The notes below the pieces were generated by a model. The model worked only from the letters and a program-made list of their open reading frames with translations, made no database searches and was not told the DNA's origin. This document shows, in pieces, positions 1-6,305 of a stretch of 6,305 bases of DNA (position 1 is its first letter; each line of letters begins with the position of its first letter). Made by a program: the position numbers and the translations under genes. Origin of the DNA: an uncultured bacterium (lineage in GTDB: Bacteria > Cyanobacteriota > Vampirovibrionia > Gastranaerophilales > Gastranaerophilaceae); contig URRM01000087.1 of assembly GCA_900550295.1 (NCBI GenBank), positions 1 to 6,305 of the forward strand. The letters are read 5' to 3'.

Positions 1-4
1 AATC

Positions 5-18
5 CGGCGCCTGCGCTT
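5..18 (-). terminator. Possible partial terminator arm downstream of nifJ
   Basis: A short GC-rich stretch, read on the minus strand as AAGCGCAGGCGCCGG (5-19), lies about 25 bp past the nifJ stop in otherwise AT-rich DNA. That position and composition suit the 5' arm of a terminator whose other half lies outside the window. The pairing partner is not visible, so this rests on context only. Confidence 0.3.
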
Positions 19-25
19 GTTATAT

Positions 26-44
26 ATTAATCCAATTGATTAAT
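26..44. repeat. AT-rich inverted repeat at the nifJ stop codon
   Basis: ATTAATC (26-32) and GATTAAT (38-44) are perfect 7-bp arms around CAATT; the right arm reaches the last base of the nifJ stop codon. The stem is almost wholly A/T and would be weak in RNA. It could help protect or end the transcript but is not a convincing terminator alone. Confidence 0.35.
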
Positions 45-3000
45 TACATTAATTCGCCAACTGATTTGTATACAGCCATACGTTTTGCTGCATCAGCTTC
101 AGATTGTTCATACAATGCTTCAGCGTGTTCAGGGTTAGTTTTCATTAATGATTTATAACGACCTTCGCTTCTGATGAAGTCTTGGTAGTTTCCTTTTGGA
201 TCCTTAGCATCCCAAGTGAATGGGTGTTCTGGGTTTGCAGGATTGTATCTGTATAATGGGAAGTAACCAGCTTCAACCGCACGTTTTTGTTCTGTTTGAG
301 TTTTACTCATATCGATACCGTGTGCGATACATGGAGCGTAAGCGAAGATGATTGATGGTCCATCGTATGCTTCAGCTTCTTGGAATGCTTTTAGAGTTTG
401 AGCTCTGTCTGCACCTAAAGCAACTGATGCTACGTAAACATAACCATAAGACATACTCATTAAGCCCATGTTTTTCTTGTAAGTTGGTTTACCACCTGTA
501 GCAAACTTAGCAACAGCACCTGTTGGTGTTGATTTAGAAGCTTGACCACCGGTGTTAGAATATACTTCTGTATCAAGAACTAAGATGTTAACGTTTTTGT
601 TTTGAGCTAATACGTGGTCAATACCGCCGTATCCGATATCGTTTGCCCAACCGTCACCACCTATAATCCATATTGATTTATCTGTGAAGTAGTCTTCTAA
701 TTCTCTAACCATTGCTAAATCAGGACATTCAACGTCAGCATATTTAGCTAAAACAGCTTTTGCTTCTTCTTGAGCTTTAACTGCTTCTTCATTTTTAGAG
801 TTATCCCAGTATGACATTGCTTTGTTTAAAGCATCTTTTAAGTCTGCAGGAGTTTTTTCATTTTCAAGAACTTTTTCAACATATGTTTTCAAAGTATCTC
901 TGTTTTGTTCTACTGCTAATCTCATACCGAAACCGAATTCAGCATTATCTTCGAATAATGAGTTAGCCCAAGCCGGACCTCTACCATCCTTATTAGTTGT
1001 ATAAGGAATTGTAGGGAATGTACCGGAGTAGATTGATGAACAACCTGTTGCGTTAGCAATGATTGCGTTTTCACCAAATAATTGTGAAACTAATTTAACG
1101 TAAGGAGTTTCACCACAACCGGCACAAGCGCCTGAGAATTCAAATAATGGTTTTCTCAACATAGCACCTTTCATTGTCTTAGTTGTGTTTTTACCCATAA
1201 CGTTATCTGGTAATTCATCAAAGAATTTTTCATTTTCCATTTCGCCTGCTTCAACTTCTTTTTCAATTGTTGACCAAGTTAAAGCATCTTTACCGTTTTG
1301 ATTTGCAGGACATTGGTCTAAGCAAACACCGCAACCTGTACAATCTTCGCAGTAAACTTGGATTTTGTATTGTTCATCAGCTAAAGCCGGTCTAGCTTGA
1401 ACACCCTTAAATGTTGCAGGAGCGTTAGCCATATCTTTAGCTTCAACTAATTTACTTCTGATAGCTGCGTGTGGACATGCAGAAGCACAGATACCACATT
1501 GTAAGCAAGCTTCTGAATTCCAGTGAGGAACTCTTGGAGCGATACCACGTTTTTCTAAGCAAGCTGTACCTGTTGGAATTACACCGTCATTTGACATTGC
1601 TGAAACAGGGATATCGTCACCTTTTTGTCGCATTGATGGTTCAACGATTTTCTTAGCGAATTCGTCTGCATCATCAGGAATTAATTTAATCATATCAGCG
1701 TGAGCAACACCGTCTAAAGAAGCCGGAACTACAACTTCTTCGCAAGCATCAATTGCTGCATCAATTAAAGCTAAGTTCATGTTAACAACATCATCGCCTT
1801 TTTTCTTGAATGTTTTAACAGTCATGTTTTTCATACCTTCGTAAGCTTGTTCAAATGGGATGATTCCTGAAACTTTGAAGTATGCAACCATCATAACTGT
1901 GTTAGCACCTTTACCACGTAAACCCGGTTGTTGCTTGATTAATTCTTCAGCGTTAACGTTGTAGAACTTAATTTTCTTATTGATAATAGTTTCTTGCATA
2001 TCTCTTGTTAAGTGAGAGAAAGCTTCTTCCTTAGACCAAGGAGAATTTAACAAGAATGTACCACCTTCTTTGATACCTTTTAAGATATCATATCTACCGA
2101 TATAAGCGTGAGCTGAACAAGATACGAAATCAGGAGCTGTGATTAAATAAGTAGATTTGATTGGTTTGTCACCGAATCTTAAGTGAGATACTGTAACACC
2201 AAATGATTTTTTAGAGTCATAAGCAAAGTATGCTTGAGCATCTTTTTCTGTATATTGACCGATAATCTTAATTGAGTTTTTGTTAGCACCAACAGTACCG
2301 TCTGAACCTAAGCCCCAGAACATACAGTTTGTAGTTCCTTCAGGTTCTGTAACGATGTGTTCTTCAACATTTAATGATTTATGAGTTACATCATCATTAA
2401 TACCAACTGTGAAACCGTGGAAACCATTGTTTTCTAAGTGTTTGTATACAGCTAATACCATTGATGGTGTAAATTCTTTAGAAGACAAACCATAACGACC
2501 ACCGATAACTTTGATGTTTTTGTTTTCTAAACCTGCAACAACATCTAAGTATAAAGGTTCACCGATAGATCCAGGTTCTTTAGTTCTGTCTAATACAGCG
2601 ATTCTTTCTACTGATTTAGGAAGAGCTTCGTTGAATCTCTTAACGTCAAATGGTCTGTATAATCTAACTTTAACTAAACCGTATTTAGTACCTCTAGTTG
2701 CATTCAAGTAATCGATAGTTTCTTCGATAGTTTCGCAACCAGAACCAATAGCTACGATAACATCAGTTGCATCCGGTGCACCAACATAATCGAATGGATG
2801 ATATTGACGACCTGTAACTTTTGCAACTTTGTCCATGTATTCTTGAACGATATCAGGAACTGCATCGTAGTATTTATTAACTGTTTCACGACCTTGGAAG
2901 TATACGTCTGTATTTTGAGCACCGACTTTACATTTTGGAGCTTCAGGACGTAAGCCTCTTTTCTTGAACTCTTCAATGTATTTTGGTTCTACTAATGAAG

Positions 3001-3574
3001 CAATATCTTCATAAGAAATTTCTTCAATTTTATGTACTTCGTGAGAAGTTCTGAAACCATCAAAGAATTGTAAGAATGGAACTTTAGCTTTGTAAGTTGC
3101 TAAGTGAGCAATTAAAGCCATATCCATTTCTTCTTGAACACTGTTAGCTGCTAACATTGCGTAACCTGTGTTTCTGCAACCCATAACGTCAGTATGGTCA
3201 CCGAAAATTGCAAGTGATTGAGCAGCCAATGCTCTTGCTGCAACGTGCATTACGTGAGGAATCATTTCCCCTGCGATTTTGTGCATTACAGGAATCATTA
3301 ATAATAAGCCTTGTGATGCAGTGTAAGTTGAAGTTAAAGCACCTGCTGCTAATGAACCGTGCACAGCACCTGCTGCACCTGCTTCAGATTGCATTTCAGC
3401 AACACGAACTTCTTTACCCCAAATGTTCTTTTTGTGTTGTGATGCCCATTCATCAACCCATTCACCCATTGTAGATGAAGGTGTGATTGGGTAAATTGCT
3501 GATACTTCGCTTAAAGCATACGCAACGTGTGCTGCAGCGTAGTTACCATCAACTGTTATTGTCTTTCCTGGCAT
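44..3574 (-). CDS. nifJ: Pyruvate:ferredoxin (flavodoxin) oxidoreductase, homodimeric
   Basis: Cytoplasmic enzyme that oxidatively decarboxylates pyruvate with CoA to acetyl-CoA and CO2, passing electrons to ferredoxin or flavodoxin. All parts of the single-chain family are seen in order. The N-terminal pyruvate/TPP domain has YPITPSS (28-34), Glu64 and Arg114, matching known active-site residues. A transketolase-C-like domain (about 260-415) and a gamma-type domain (about 420-630) follow, then an EKR segment with GDDIPVSA (652-659). The ferredoxin-like domain has two 4Fe-4S motifs: Cys690/693/696/700 and Cys745/748/751/755. The C-terminal TPP domain has GDG (973-975) and SNTGGQ (1006-1011); Cys817, 820, 845 and 1082 are the expected proximal-cluster ligands. 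At 1176 aa it is close to clostridial enzymes and seems to lack the C-terminal extension of the Desulfovibrio africanus enzyme (about 1232 aa). The ATG at 3572-3574 follows AAGGAGG by 7 nt; the stop is TAA. It is single-gene as far as visible and divergent from the mutase. Family assignment is near certain. The symbol follows the family name and does not imply nitrogen fixation. Confidence 0.98.
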   Translation of the reverse strand: MPGKTITVDGNYAAAHVAYALSEVSAIYPITPSSTMGEWVDEWASQHKKNIWGKEVRVAEMQSEAGAAGAVHGSLAAGALTSTYTASQGLLLMIPVMHKIAGEMIPHVMHVAARALAAQSLAIFGDHTDVMGCRNTGYAMLAANSVQEEMDMALIAHLATYKAKVPFLQFFDGFRTSHEVHKIEEISYEDIASLVEPKYIEEFKKRGLRPEAPKCKVGAQNTDVYFQGRETVNKYYDAVPDIVQEYMDKVAKVTGRQYHPFDYVGAPDATDVIVAIGSGCETIEETIDYLNATRGTKYGLVKVRLYRPFDVKRFNEALPKSVERIAVLDRTKEPGSIGEPLYLDVVAGLENKNIKVIGGRYGLSSKEFTPSMVLAVYKHLENNGFHGFTVGINDDVTHKSLNVEEHIVTEPEGTTNCMFWGLGSDGTVGANKNSIKIIGQYTEKDAQAYFAYDSKKSFGVTVSHLRFGDKPIKSTYLITAPDFVSCSAHAYIGRYDILKGIKEGGTFLLNSPWSKEEAFSHLTRDMQETIINKKIKFYNVNAEELIKQQPGLRGKGANTVMMVAYFKVSGIIPFEQAYEGMKNMTVKTFKKKGDDVVNMNLALIDAAIDACEEVVVPASLDGVAHADMIKLIPDDADEFAKKIVEPSMRQKGDDIPVSAMSNDGVIPTGTACLEKRGIAPRVPHWNSEACLQCGICASACPHAAIRSKLVEAKDMANAPATFKGVQARPALADEQYKIQVYCEDCTGCGVCLDQCPANQNGKDALTWSTIEKEVEAGEMENEKFFDELPDNVMGKNTTKTMKGAMLRKPLFEFSGACAGCGETPYVKLVSQLFGENAIIANATGCSSIYSGTFPTIPYTTNKDGRGPAWANSLFEDNAEFGFGMRLAVEQNRDTLKTYVEKVLENEKTPADLKDALNKAMSYWDNSKNEEAVKAQEEAKAVLAKYADVECPDLAMVRELEDYFTDKSIWIIGGDGWANDIGYGGIDHVLAQNKNVNILVLDTEVYSNTGGQASKSTPTGAVAKFATGGKPTYKKNMGLMSMSYGYVYVASVALGADRAQTLKAFQEAEAYDGPSIIFAYAPCIAHGIDMSKTQTEQKRAVEAGYFPLYRYNPANPEHPFTWDAKDPKGNYQDFIRSEGRYKSLMKTNPEHAEALYEQSEADAAKRMAVYKSVGELM

Positions 3575-3581
3575 AAATAAA

Positions 3582-3588
3582 CCTCCTT
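3582..3588 (-). promoter_or_regulatory. Ribosome binding site of nifJ
   Basis: On the minus strand this reads AAGGAGG, a perfect Shine-Dalgarno core, ending 7 nt before the ATG at 3574. It fixes the nifJ start and suggests strong translation, as expected for an abundant fermentative enzyme. Confidence 0.92.
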
Positions 3589-3626
3589 ATAGTTAAATTA
3601 TCCAGCCTACTAATATGTTTTTTCTT

Positions 3627-3647
3627 TAGCAATGCTACAAATGTAGC
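3627..3647 (-). promoter_or_regulatory. Overlapping small dyads in the nifJ leader
   Basis: The plus strand carries GCTACA-AA-TGTAGC (3634-3647), a perfect 6-bp inverted repeat with a 2-nt centre. It overlaps TAGC-AAT-GCTA (3627-3637), and both dyads use the GCTA at 3634-3637. They lie in the predicted untranslated leader, about 20-40 nt downstream of the probable nifJ start site. The 14-bp dyad looks more like a protein operator than an RNA hairpin, because a 2-nt loop is too tight without opening inner pairs. No run of T follows on the minus strand, so an attenuator is unlikely. I do not recognise the site as belonging to a known regulator. Confidence 0.35.
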
Positions 3648-3674
3648 TGTTTTATTACTATTTAAGACTATTCA

Positions 3675-3703
3675 ATTGTACTCCAAACAGAAATTTTTGA
3701 CGA
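3675..3703 (-). promoter_or_regulatory. Probable sigma-70-type promoter of nifJ
   Basis: On the minus strand, -35 TCGTCA (3698-3703, 4 of 6 consensus) and -10 TACAAT (3675-3680, 5 of 6) are separated by exactly 17 bp. Transcription would start near 3668, giving a leader of about 94 nt. Immediately upstream of the -35 box, and sharing one base with it, is a perfect 12-bp A/T palindrome, ATAAAATTTTAT (3703-3714). Its position and composition resemble an UP element. The -35 box also lies in a copy of the 8-bp word found as tandem repeats at 3807-3862. Confidence 0.65.
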
Positions 3704-3751
3704 TAAAATTTTATAGAAATATTAAATAATATGTCAGATTCAAAAGCCGTA

Positions 3752-3780
3752 AGCATATAAGGGGAAAGTGGATAAGTCAA
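3752..3780 (-). promoter_or_regulatory. Possible second, upstream nifJ promoter
   Basis: On the minus strand, TTGACT (3775-3780, 5 of 6 to the -35 consensus) is followed after 17 bp by TATGCT (3752-3757, 4 of 6 to the -10). If used, the transcript would start near 3745 and have a leader of about 170 nt running through the nearer promoter. Such matches arise by chance in AT-rich DNA, so it ranks below the promoter at 3675-3703. Confidence 0.35.
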
Positions 3781-3806
3781 GCGATTATTAATTCAATCGA
3801 AAATAT

Positions 3807-3862
3807 CTTATCGTCTTATCGTCTTATCGTCTTATTGCCTTAAAACCTTATAGTCTTTTTTG
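3807..3862 (+). repeat. 8-bp tandem repeat, seven units decaying rightward
   Basis: Seven consecutive 8-nt units all begin with CTT. Three are perfect CTTATCGT (3807-3830), followed by CTTATTGC (3831-3838), CTTAAAAC (3839-3846), CTTATAGT (3847-3854) and CTTTTTTG (3855-3862). The first six share CTTA in register, so the array is longer than the perfect core suggests. It lies roughly 60-115 bp upstream of the mutase promoter and about 100 bp upstream of the nifJ one. It is either a slippage-generated simple repeat or a set of direct binding sites; the sequence does not decide. Repeat structure is certain for the first three units and persuasive for the next three. Confidence 0.85.
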
Positions 3863-3923
3863 TGTTAAACTAATCTCACGATGATATTAGATTTCAATTT
3901 AAACCATCCACCAAGTTATGCTG

Positions 3924-3952
3924 TTGTCTATCAAAAAAATTTCTTTTATGAT
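3924..3952 (+). promoter_or_regulatory. Probable promoter of the phosphohexomutase gene
   Basis: TTGTCT (3924-3929, 4 of 6) and TATGAT (3947-3952, 5 of 6) are 17 bp apart. Transcription would begin near 3959, leaving a leader of about 27 nt that contains the AAAGGAGA ribosome binding site. Because this promoter lies inside the in-frame extension that begins at 3881, it supports the ATG at 3986 as the real start. Confidence 0.6.
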
Positions 3953-3967
3953 AGACTTGTTTTATCG

Positions 3968-3975
3968 AAAGGAGA
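3968..3975 (+). promoter_or_regulatory. Ribosome binding site of the phosphohexomutase gene
   Basis: AAAGGAGA precedes the ATG at 3986, with 11 nt between GGAG and the start codon, slightly long but acceptable. The alternative upstream ATG at 3881 has no purine-rich site before it, so this site decides the start. Confidence 0.85.
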
Positions 3976-3985
3976 ACTTATATTT

Positions 3986-6253
3986 ATGAAAAAAAATGCA
4001 TCTTGTGAATTAGAAAAACAATTATTCGAAAGTGTTGAAGATAGAACACCGGATTATGTAAAAAATCGTAATTTGATGGACTTTTCAAACAAAGGTGAAT
4101 TCACTTTCACTCTAAAAAAAGAACACTTAATGCCTTATGATGCTGAAAAAAATCCCGAAGGCTTAAACTTAAAAGAATGGTTTGCAAATTATGCTAAAGA
4201 AGCCAAAGTTTCAACAGCAGGTATCAGAGGACCTCAAAACATTTTATATCCACAAGATACTCGTTTTCCAATCAACTTAGTTGGTATCGTTCTTGCAACA
4301 TTGGCAAAAGCTCTTGTTGCTGTTGAAAAATACCCGGATAAACAAATTTTAAAACTTGCAGGACGTGAAGTTAGATACAATTCAGATTTATATTTGGATG
4401 CTATTGCCAGAGTTCAAGCAGCTCAAGGAATTGAAACATTAGTTCCTGTTGACAAAAAGACTATTCCAATTTGGTTAGCTTCTTTCTTAGCTTTCAAATT
4501 AGACTTAGTTGGCGGTGAATATATCACATCAAGCCACGGTATTTCAGTTAAAAACGCTACAAAAGACTTAAACTCACAAGGTAGCCAATACTTACCGGAA
4601 GAATCAGCCGAATTCGTTCAAAAAATTCAAGAAATTTTTGACGAAACAGAAAAAAATGGTTCTTACGAAATTAAAATTGCAGCAGAAAACAACCCGTTAA
4701 TTGATGAAAAAATTATGGCTAAACTTCACGATGGTGTTGATTTATATGTTGAATATCTAAAATCAGGGGTTGCTGAAAAAGACAACTTAGATTTCATCAA
4801 AAAAGCACAAAACAAAATTGTTATCGAAAACGTTGGCGGTTCTGCATACAGAACTTTAAGCCGAGTTTTGAAAGAATTAGATTTAACAGACAAATTTGTA
4901 TGGTTAAACGGAAAAGAAGATCCTTTCTTCCACTCAATCGGTAAATATGACGTTGATCCAAAAGGCAACAAAACATTCTATGATTATTCAGTAGATGCAA
5001 CTGTTTTAGCAAAACGCTCAAACGGCGAAAATTACTTCCCTGTAATCGAAACTTTACACTATGACAAAGTTTTAGCTGATTACCCTATCGGAACTGCTGT
5101 TTTAATTACAGATCCTGACCACGATAGATTAACAGTTACTCAAATAGAAGACGAAAAAGAAGTTGCAAAACTTGAAAAAGCCGGTATTGCATACGTTAAA
5201 CTTGGCAACGGCAGAGTTTTAACAGTATTTACAGCAAACCAAGCATTCTTAATGTTGATGGACTTCCGCATGAAGATGTTAAAATCACAAGGCAAATGGA
5301 ATAACCACCCTCGCTTTATGATTAAAACAACAGCTTCTGCAATGAGTTGGGACGAATGGGCAAAAGCTAATGACATTGCAGTTGTTAACGTTCCTGTAGG
5401 TTTCAAAGAAATCGCTAACATTATGAAAAAAGTTGAATTAAAACTTAAAAAGAACCCTAACGATGAAGTTAAAGTATTTGACGTATTCGGTCAAGAAATT
5501 AACTTGGGCAAATCACCTCGCTTAATCTTCGGTGGTGAAGAATCCGGCGGTATGATTATGGGTGGTGAAGAAATGATTAAATCATTATCAGGCAGAGAAG
5601 CTATTGCAATGAGAGAAAAGTCAGCAACAGAAGCTATCCTTGTTGCATCTGCGTTATCTTCTAAACTTGAAGAAGAACATAAAACAATGTCTGAATACTT
5701 GCTTGAAGTATTTAAAGACAATGGCATTAACGGTCAATTTGATACACGTGTAGATATCGCTTACTACAACGAATCAGAACCTGATATTGATAAATTAAAA
5801 GCTGCTAAAGTTGCAGGTGAACAATTAAGAACTAAAAATGACTTGTTCTACTTATCTTTAGCTATCGCAATTCGTTCAGGCAAAATGACATTTGAACAAG
5901 CAAAAGAAGTTCTTCAAGATGCATTCAAAGAATTGAATTTTGACAACTTGAAAGCTATAAAATTCGTAGGCGACGGTACTTACTTAGAATTTGCAGACAA
6001 ATACATTGAAATCAGACCTTCAGGTACCGATGCTAAAACAAAAGCATACGGTGCAGGCTTGAACTTAGATGAAATTATCAAATTTGCTCAAGCAATGGGT
6101 AACTACTCTGGTGATAGAACTGATTTACACAAAAAATATATATCTGATGAAATGTACGAAAAAACGAAAGATACAGCAATGGATTACTATTTAGAATTTG
6201 TTAACATTGATGCTAACAACGAACAATTCGTAATTCCTGAATACAAATTCTAG
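3986..6253 (+). CDS. Alpha-D-phosphohexomutase (phosphoglucomutase/phosphomannomutase family), long form
   Basis: Predicted cytoplasmic Mg-dependent mutase that moves phosphate between C1 and C6 of a hexose phosphate, linking glycogen or sugar-nucleotide pools to glycolysis. All four family loops are visible in the 755-aa product: an N-terminal T-A-G-I-R-G (77-82); the phosphoserine loop T-S-S-H-G (181-185), Ser183 being the likely phosphorylated residue; the metal loop DPDHDR (376-381); the sugar-binding loop GEESGG (517-522); and the phosphate-binding loop RPSGTD (677-682). A PVGFKEI segment (470-476) also fits. GEESGG favours a phosphoglucomutase over GEMSGH-type enzymes, but substrate cannot be fixed. 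Odd points: bacterial members usually have about 450-600 residues, the extra length lying in an N-terminal stretch of about 70, the region before the metal loop, and a tail of about 70 after the last loop; and the catalytic loop lacks the usual Asn-Pro after His. The start at 3986 is chosen over 3881 from its ribosome binding site and promoter. It ends in tandem stops, TAG TAA. No signal peptide or membrane segment is seen. Confidence 0.9.
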   Translation: MKKNASCELEKQLFESVEDRTPDYVKNRNLMDFSNKGEFTFTLKKEHLMPYDAEKNPEGLNLKEWFANYAKEAKVSTAGIRGPQNILYPQDTRFPINLVGIVLATLAKALVAVEKYPDKQILKLAGREVRYNSDLYLDAIARVQAAQGIETLVPVDKKTIPIWLASFLAFKLDLVGGEYITSSHGISVKNATKDLNSQGSQYLPEESAEFVQKIQEIFDETEKNGSYEIKIAAENNPLIDEKIMAKLHDGVDLYVEYLKSGVAEKDNLDFIKKAQNKIVIENVGGSAYRTLSRVLKELDLTDKFVWLNGKEDPFFHSIGKYDVDPKGNKTFYDYSVDATVLAKRSNGENYFPVIETLHYDKVLADYPIGTAVLITDPDHDRLTVTQIEDEKEVAKLEKAGIAYVKLGNGRVLTVFTANQAFLMLMDFRMKMLKSQGKWNNHPRFMIKTTASAMSWDEWAKANDIAVVNVPVGFKEIANIMKKVELKLKKNPNDEVKVFDVFGQEINLGKSPRLIFGGEESGGMIMGGEEMIKSLSGREAIAMREKSATEAILVASALSSKLEEEHKTMSEYLLEVFKDNGINGQFDTRVDIAYYNESEPDIDKLKAAKVAGEQLRTKNDLFYLSLAIAIRSGKMTFEQAKEVLQDAFKELNFDNLKAIKFVGDGTYLEFADKYIEIRPSGTDAKTKAYGAGLNLDEIIKFAQAMGNYSGDRTDLHKKYISDEMYEKTKDTAMDYYLEFVNIDANNEQFVIPEYKF

Positions 6254-6280
6254 TAAGAATTAAATTCAAAACAACTTAGC

Positions 6281-6305
6281 GGCGCTAGGGTTTTACCCCA
6301 GCGCC
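6281..6305 (+). terminator. Probable terminator hairpin after the mutase gene (cut by window end)
   Basis: GGCGCT (6281-6286) pairs perfectly with AGCGCC (6300-6305). After one A-C mismatch, GGG pairs with CCC around a TTTTA loop. This GC-rich stem stands out in AT-rich DNA and begins 27 bp after the TAG stop. The window ends at the base of the stem, so the T-run needed for an intrinsic terminator cannot be seen. It could also serve a convergent gene outside the window. Confidence 0.6.

Larger units (their letters stand above)
3575..3985. other. Divergent intergenic control region
   Basis: These 411 bp between two gene starts contain no convincing gene. From left to right they hold the nifJ ribosome binding site and leader, its probable promoter, AT-rich small palindromes (ATATT-AAAT-AATAT at 3719-3732), a possible second leftward promoter, an imperfect dyad CGATT-N8-AATCG (3782-3799), the 8-bp tandem repeats, and the mutase promoter and ribosome binding site. 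There is no sign of tRNA, riboswitch or insertion-sequence remnants. The in-frame upstream extension of the mutase (3881-3985) is treated as non-coding. Confidence 0.8.

Noticed and set aside
822..1004. Plus-strand open frame of 60 codons inside nifJ
   Set aside because: It lies antisense to well-conserved PFOR coding sequence, has no good ribosome binding site or recognisable motif, and is a shadow of the real gene. The same applies to the other open frames antisense to or out of frame with nifJ (1471-1656, 2511-2711, 2752-2976, 3208-3474).
3731..3760. Nine-codon open frame starting with ATG in the intergenic region
   Set aside because: No ribosome binding site precedes it and it is too short to support as a leader peptide; there is no terminator-like structure after it.
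3807..3862. CRISPR-like array
   Set aside because: The units are 8 bp, directly adjacent and without spacers, which does not fit a CRISPR repeat-spacer structure.
4726..5021. Minus-strand open frames within the mutase gene
   Set aside because: These, and those at 5140-5421 and 5491-5727, are antisense to conserved mutase motifs and show no protein-family features of their own.
6257..6267. Palindrome GAATTAAATTC after the mutase stop
   Set aside because: An 11-bp A/T-rich palindrome is readily expected by chance here and would make only a weak stem; the GC-rich hairpin at 6281-6305 is the better terminator candidate.
1..6305. Shared GC-rich element at both window ends (GGCGCC near 6-11 and GGCGCT near 6281)
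   Set aside because: The similarity is limited to about six bases and both sites have a simpler reading as terminator stems; not enough to call a dispersed repeat.

Overview
The window holds two complete, divergently transcribed genes of central carbon metabolism, separated by a 411-bp intergenic region that carries both promoters and a short tandem repeat. DNA is AT-rich and has strong Shine-Dalgarno sites (AAGGAGG and AAAGGAGA), and the standard code is enough to read both genes. Carriage of a homodimeric pyruvate:ferredoxin oxidoreductase points to an anaerobic or facultatively anaerobic fermentative bacterium. A gut-type AT-rich lineage such as Clostridia-like Firmicutes or the non-photosynthetic cyanobacterial relatives (Melainabacteria/Gastranaerophilales) would fit, but this is inference from composition and gene content. 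The sequence alone does not fix the taxon.

Layout. Positions 1-43 are the 3' flank of the leftward gene, with an AT-rich inverted repeat and a GC-rich stretch that may be half of a terminator. Positions 44-3574 (minus strand) encode a full-length pyruvate:ferredoxin/flavodoxin oxidoreductase (nifJ type, 1176 aa) with all cofactor ligands in place. Positions 3575-3985 are intergenic: the nifJ ribosome binding site, a roughly 94-nt leader with overlapping small dyads, a good sigma-70-type promoter, a possible second upstream promoter, seven degenerating 8-bp repeat units, and the promoter and ribosome binding site of the rightward gene. Positions 3986-6253 (plus strand) encode a 755-aa alpha-D-phosphohexomutase (phosphoglucomutase/phosphomannomutase family). 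A GC-rich hairpin closes the window at 6281-6305, probably its terminator.

Functionally, the mutase would interconvert hexose 1- and 6-phosphates (glycogen or sugar-nucleotide entry to and from glycolysis). PFOR acts at the far end of glycolysis, turning pyruvate into acetyl-CoA, CO2 and reduced ferredoxin. Their shared control region could allow co-regulation, but nothing here proves it. I found no mobile element, CRISPR array, RNA gene or defence system. The most notable items are the 8-bp tandem repeat with an extra inverted copy at the nifJ -35 box, and the unusually long mutase with an altered catalytic loop (TSSHG in place of the usual TASHNP).
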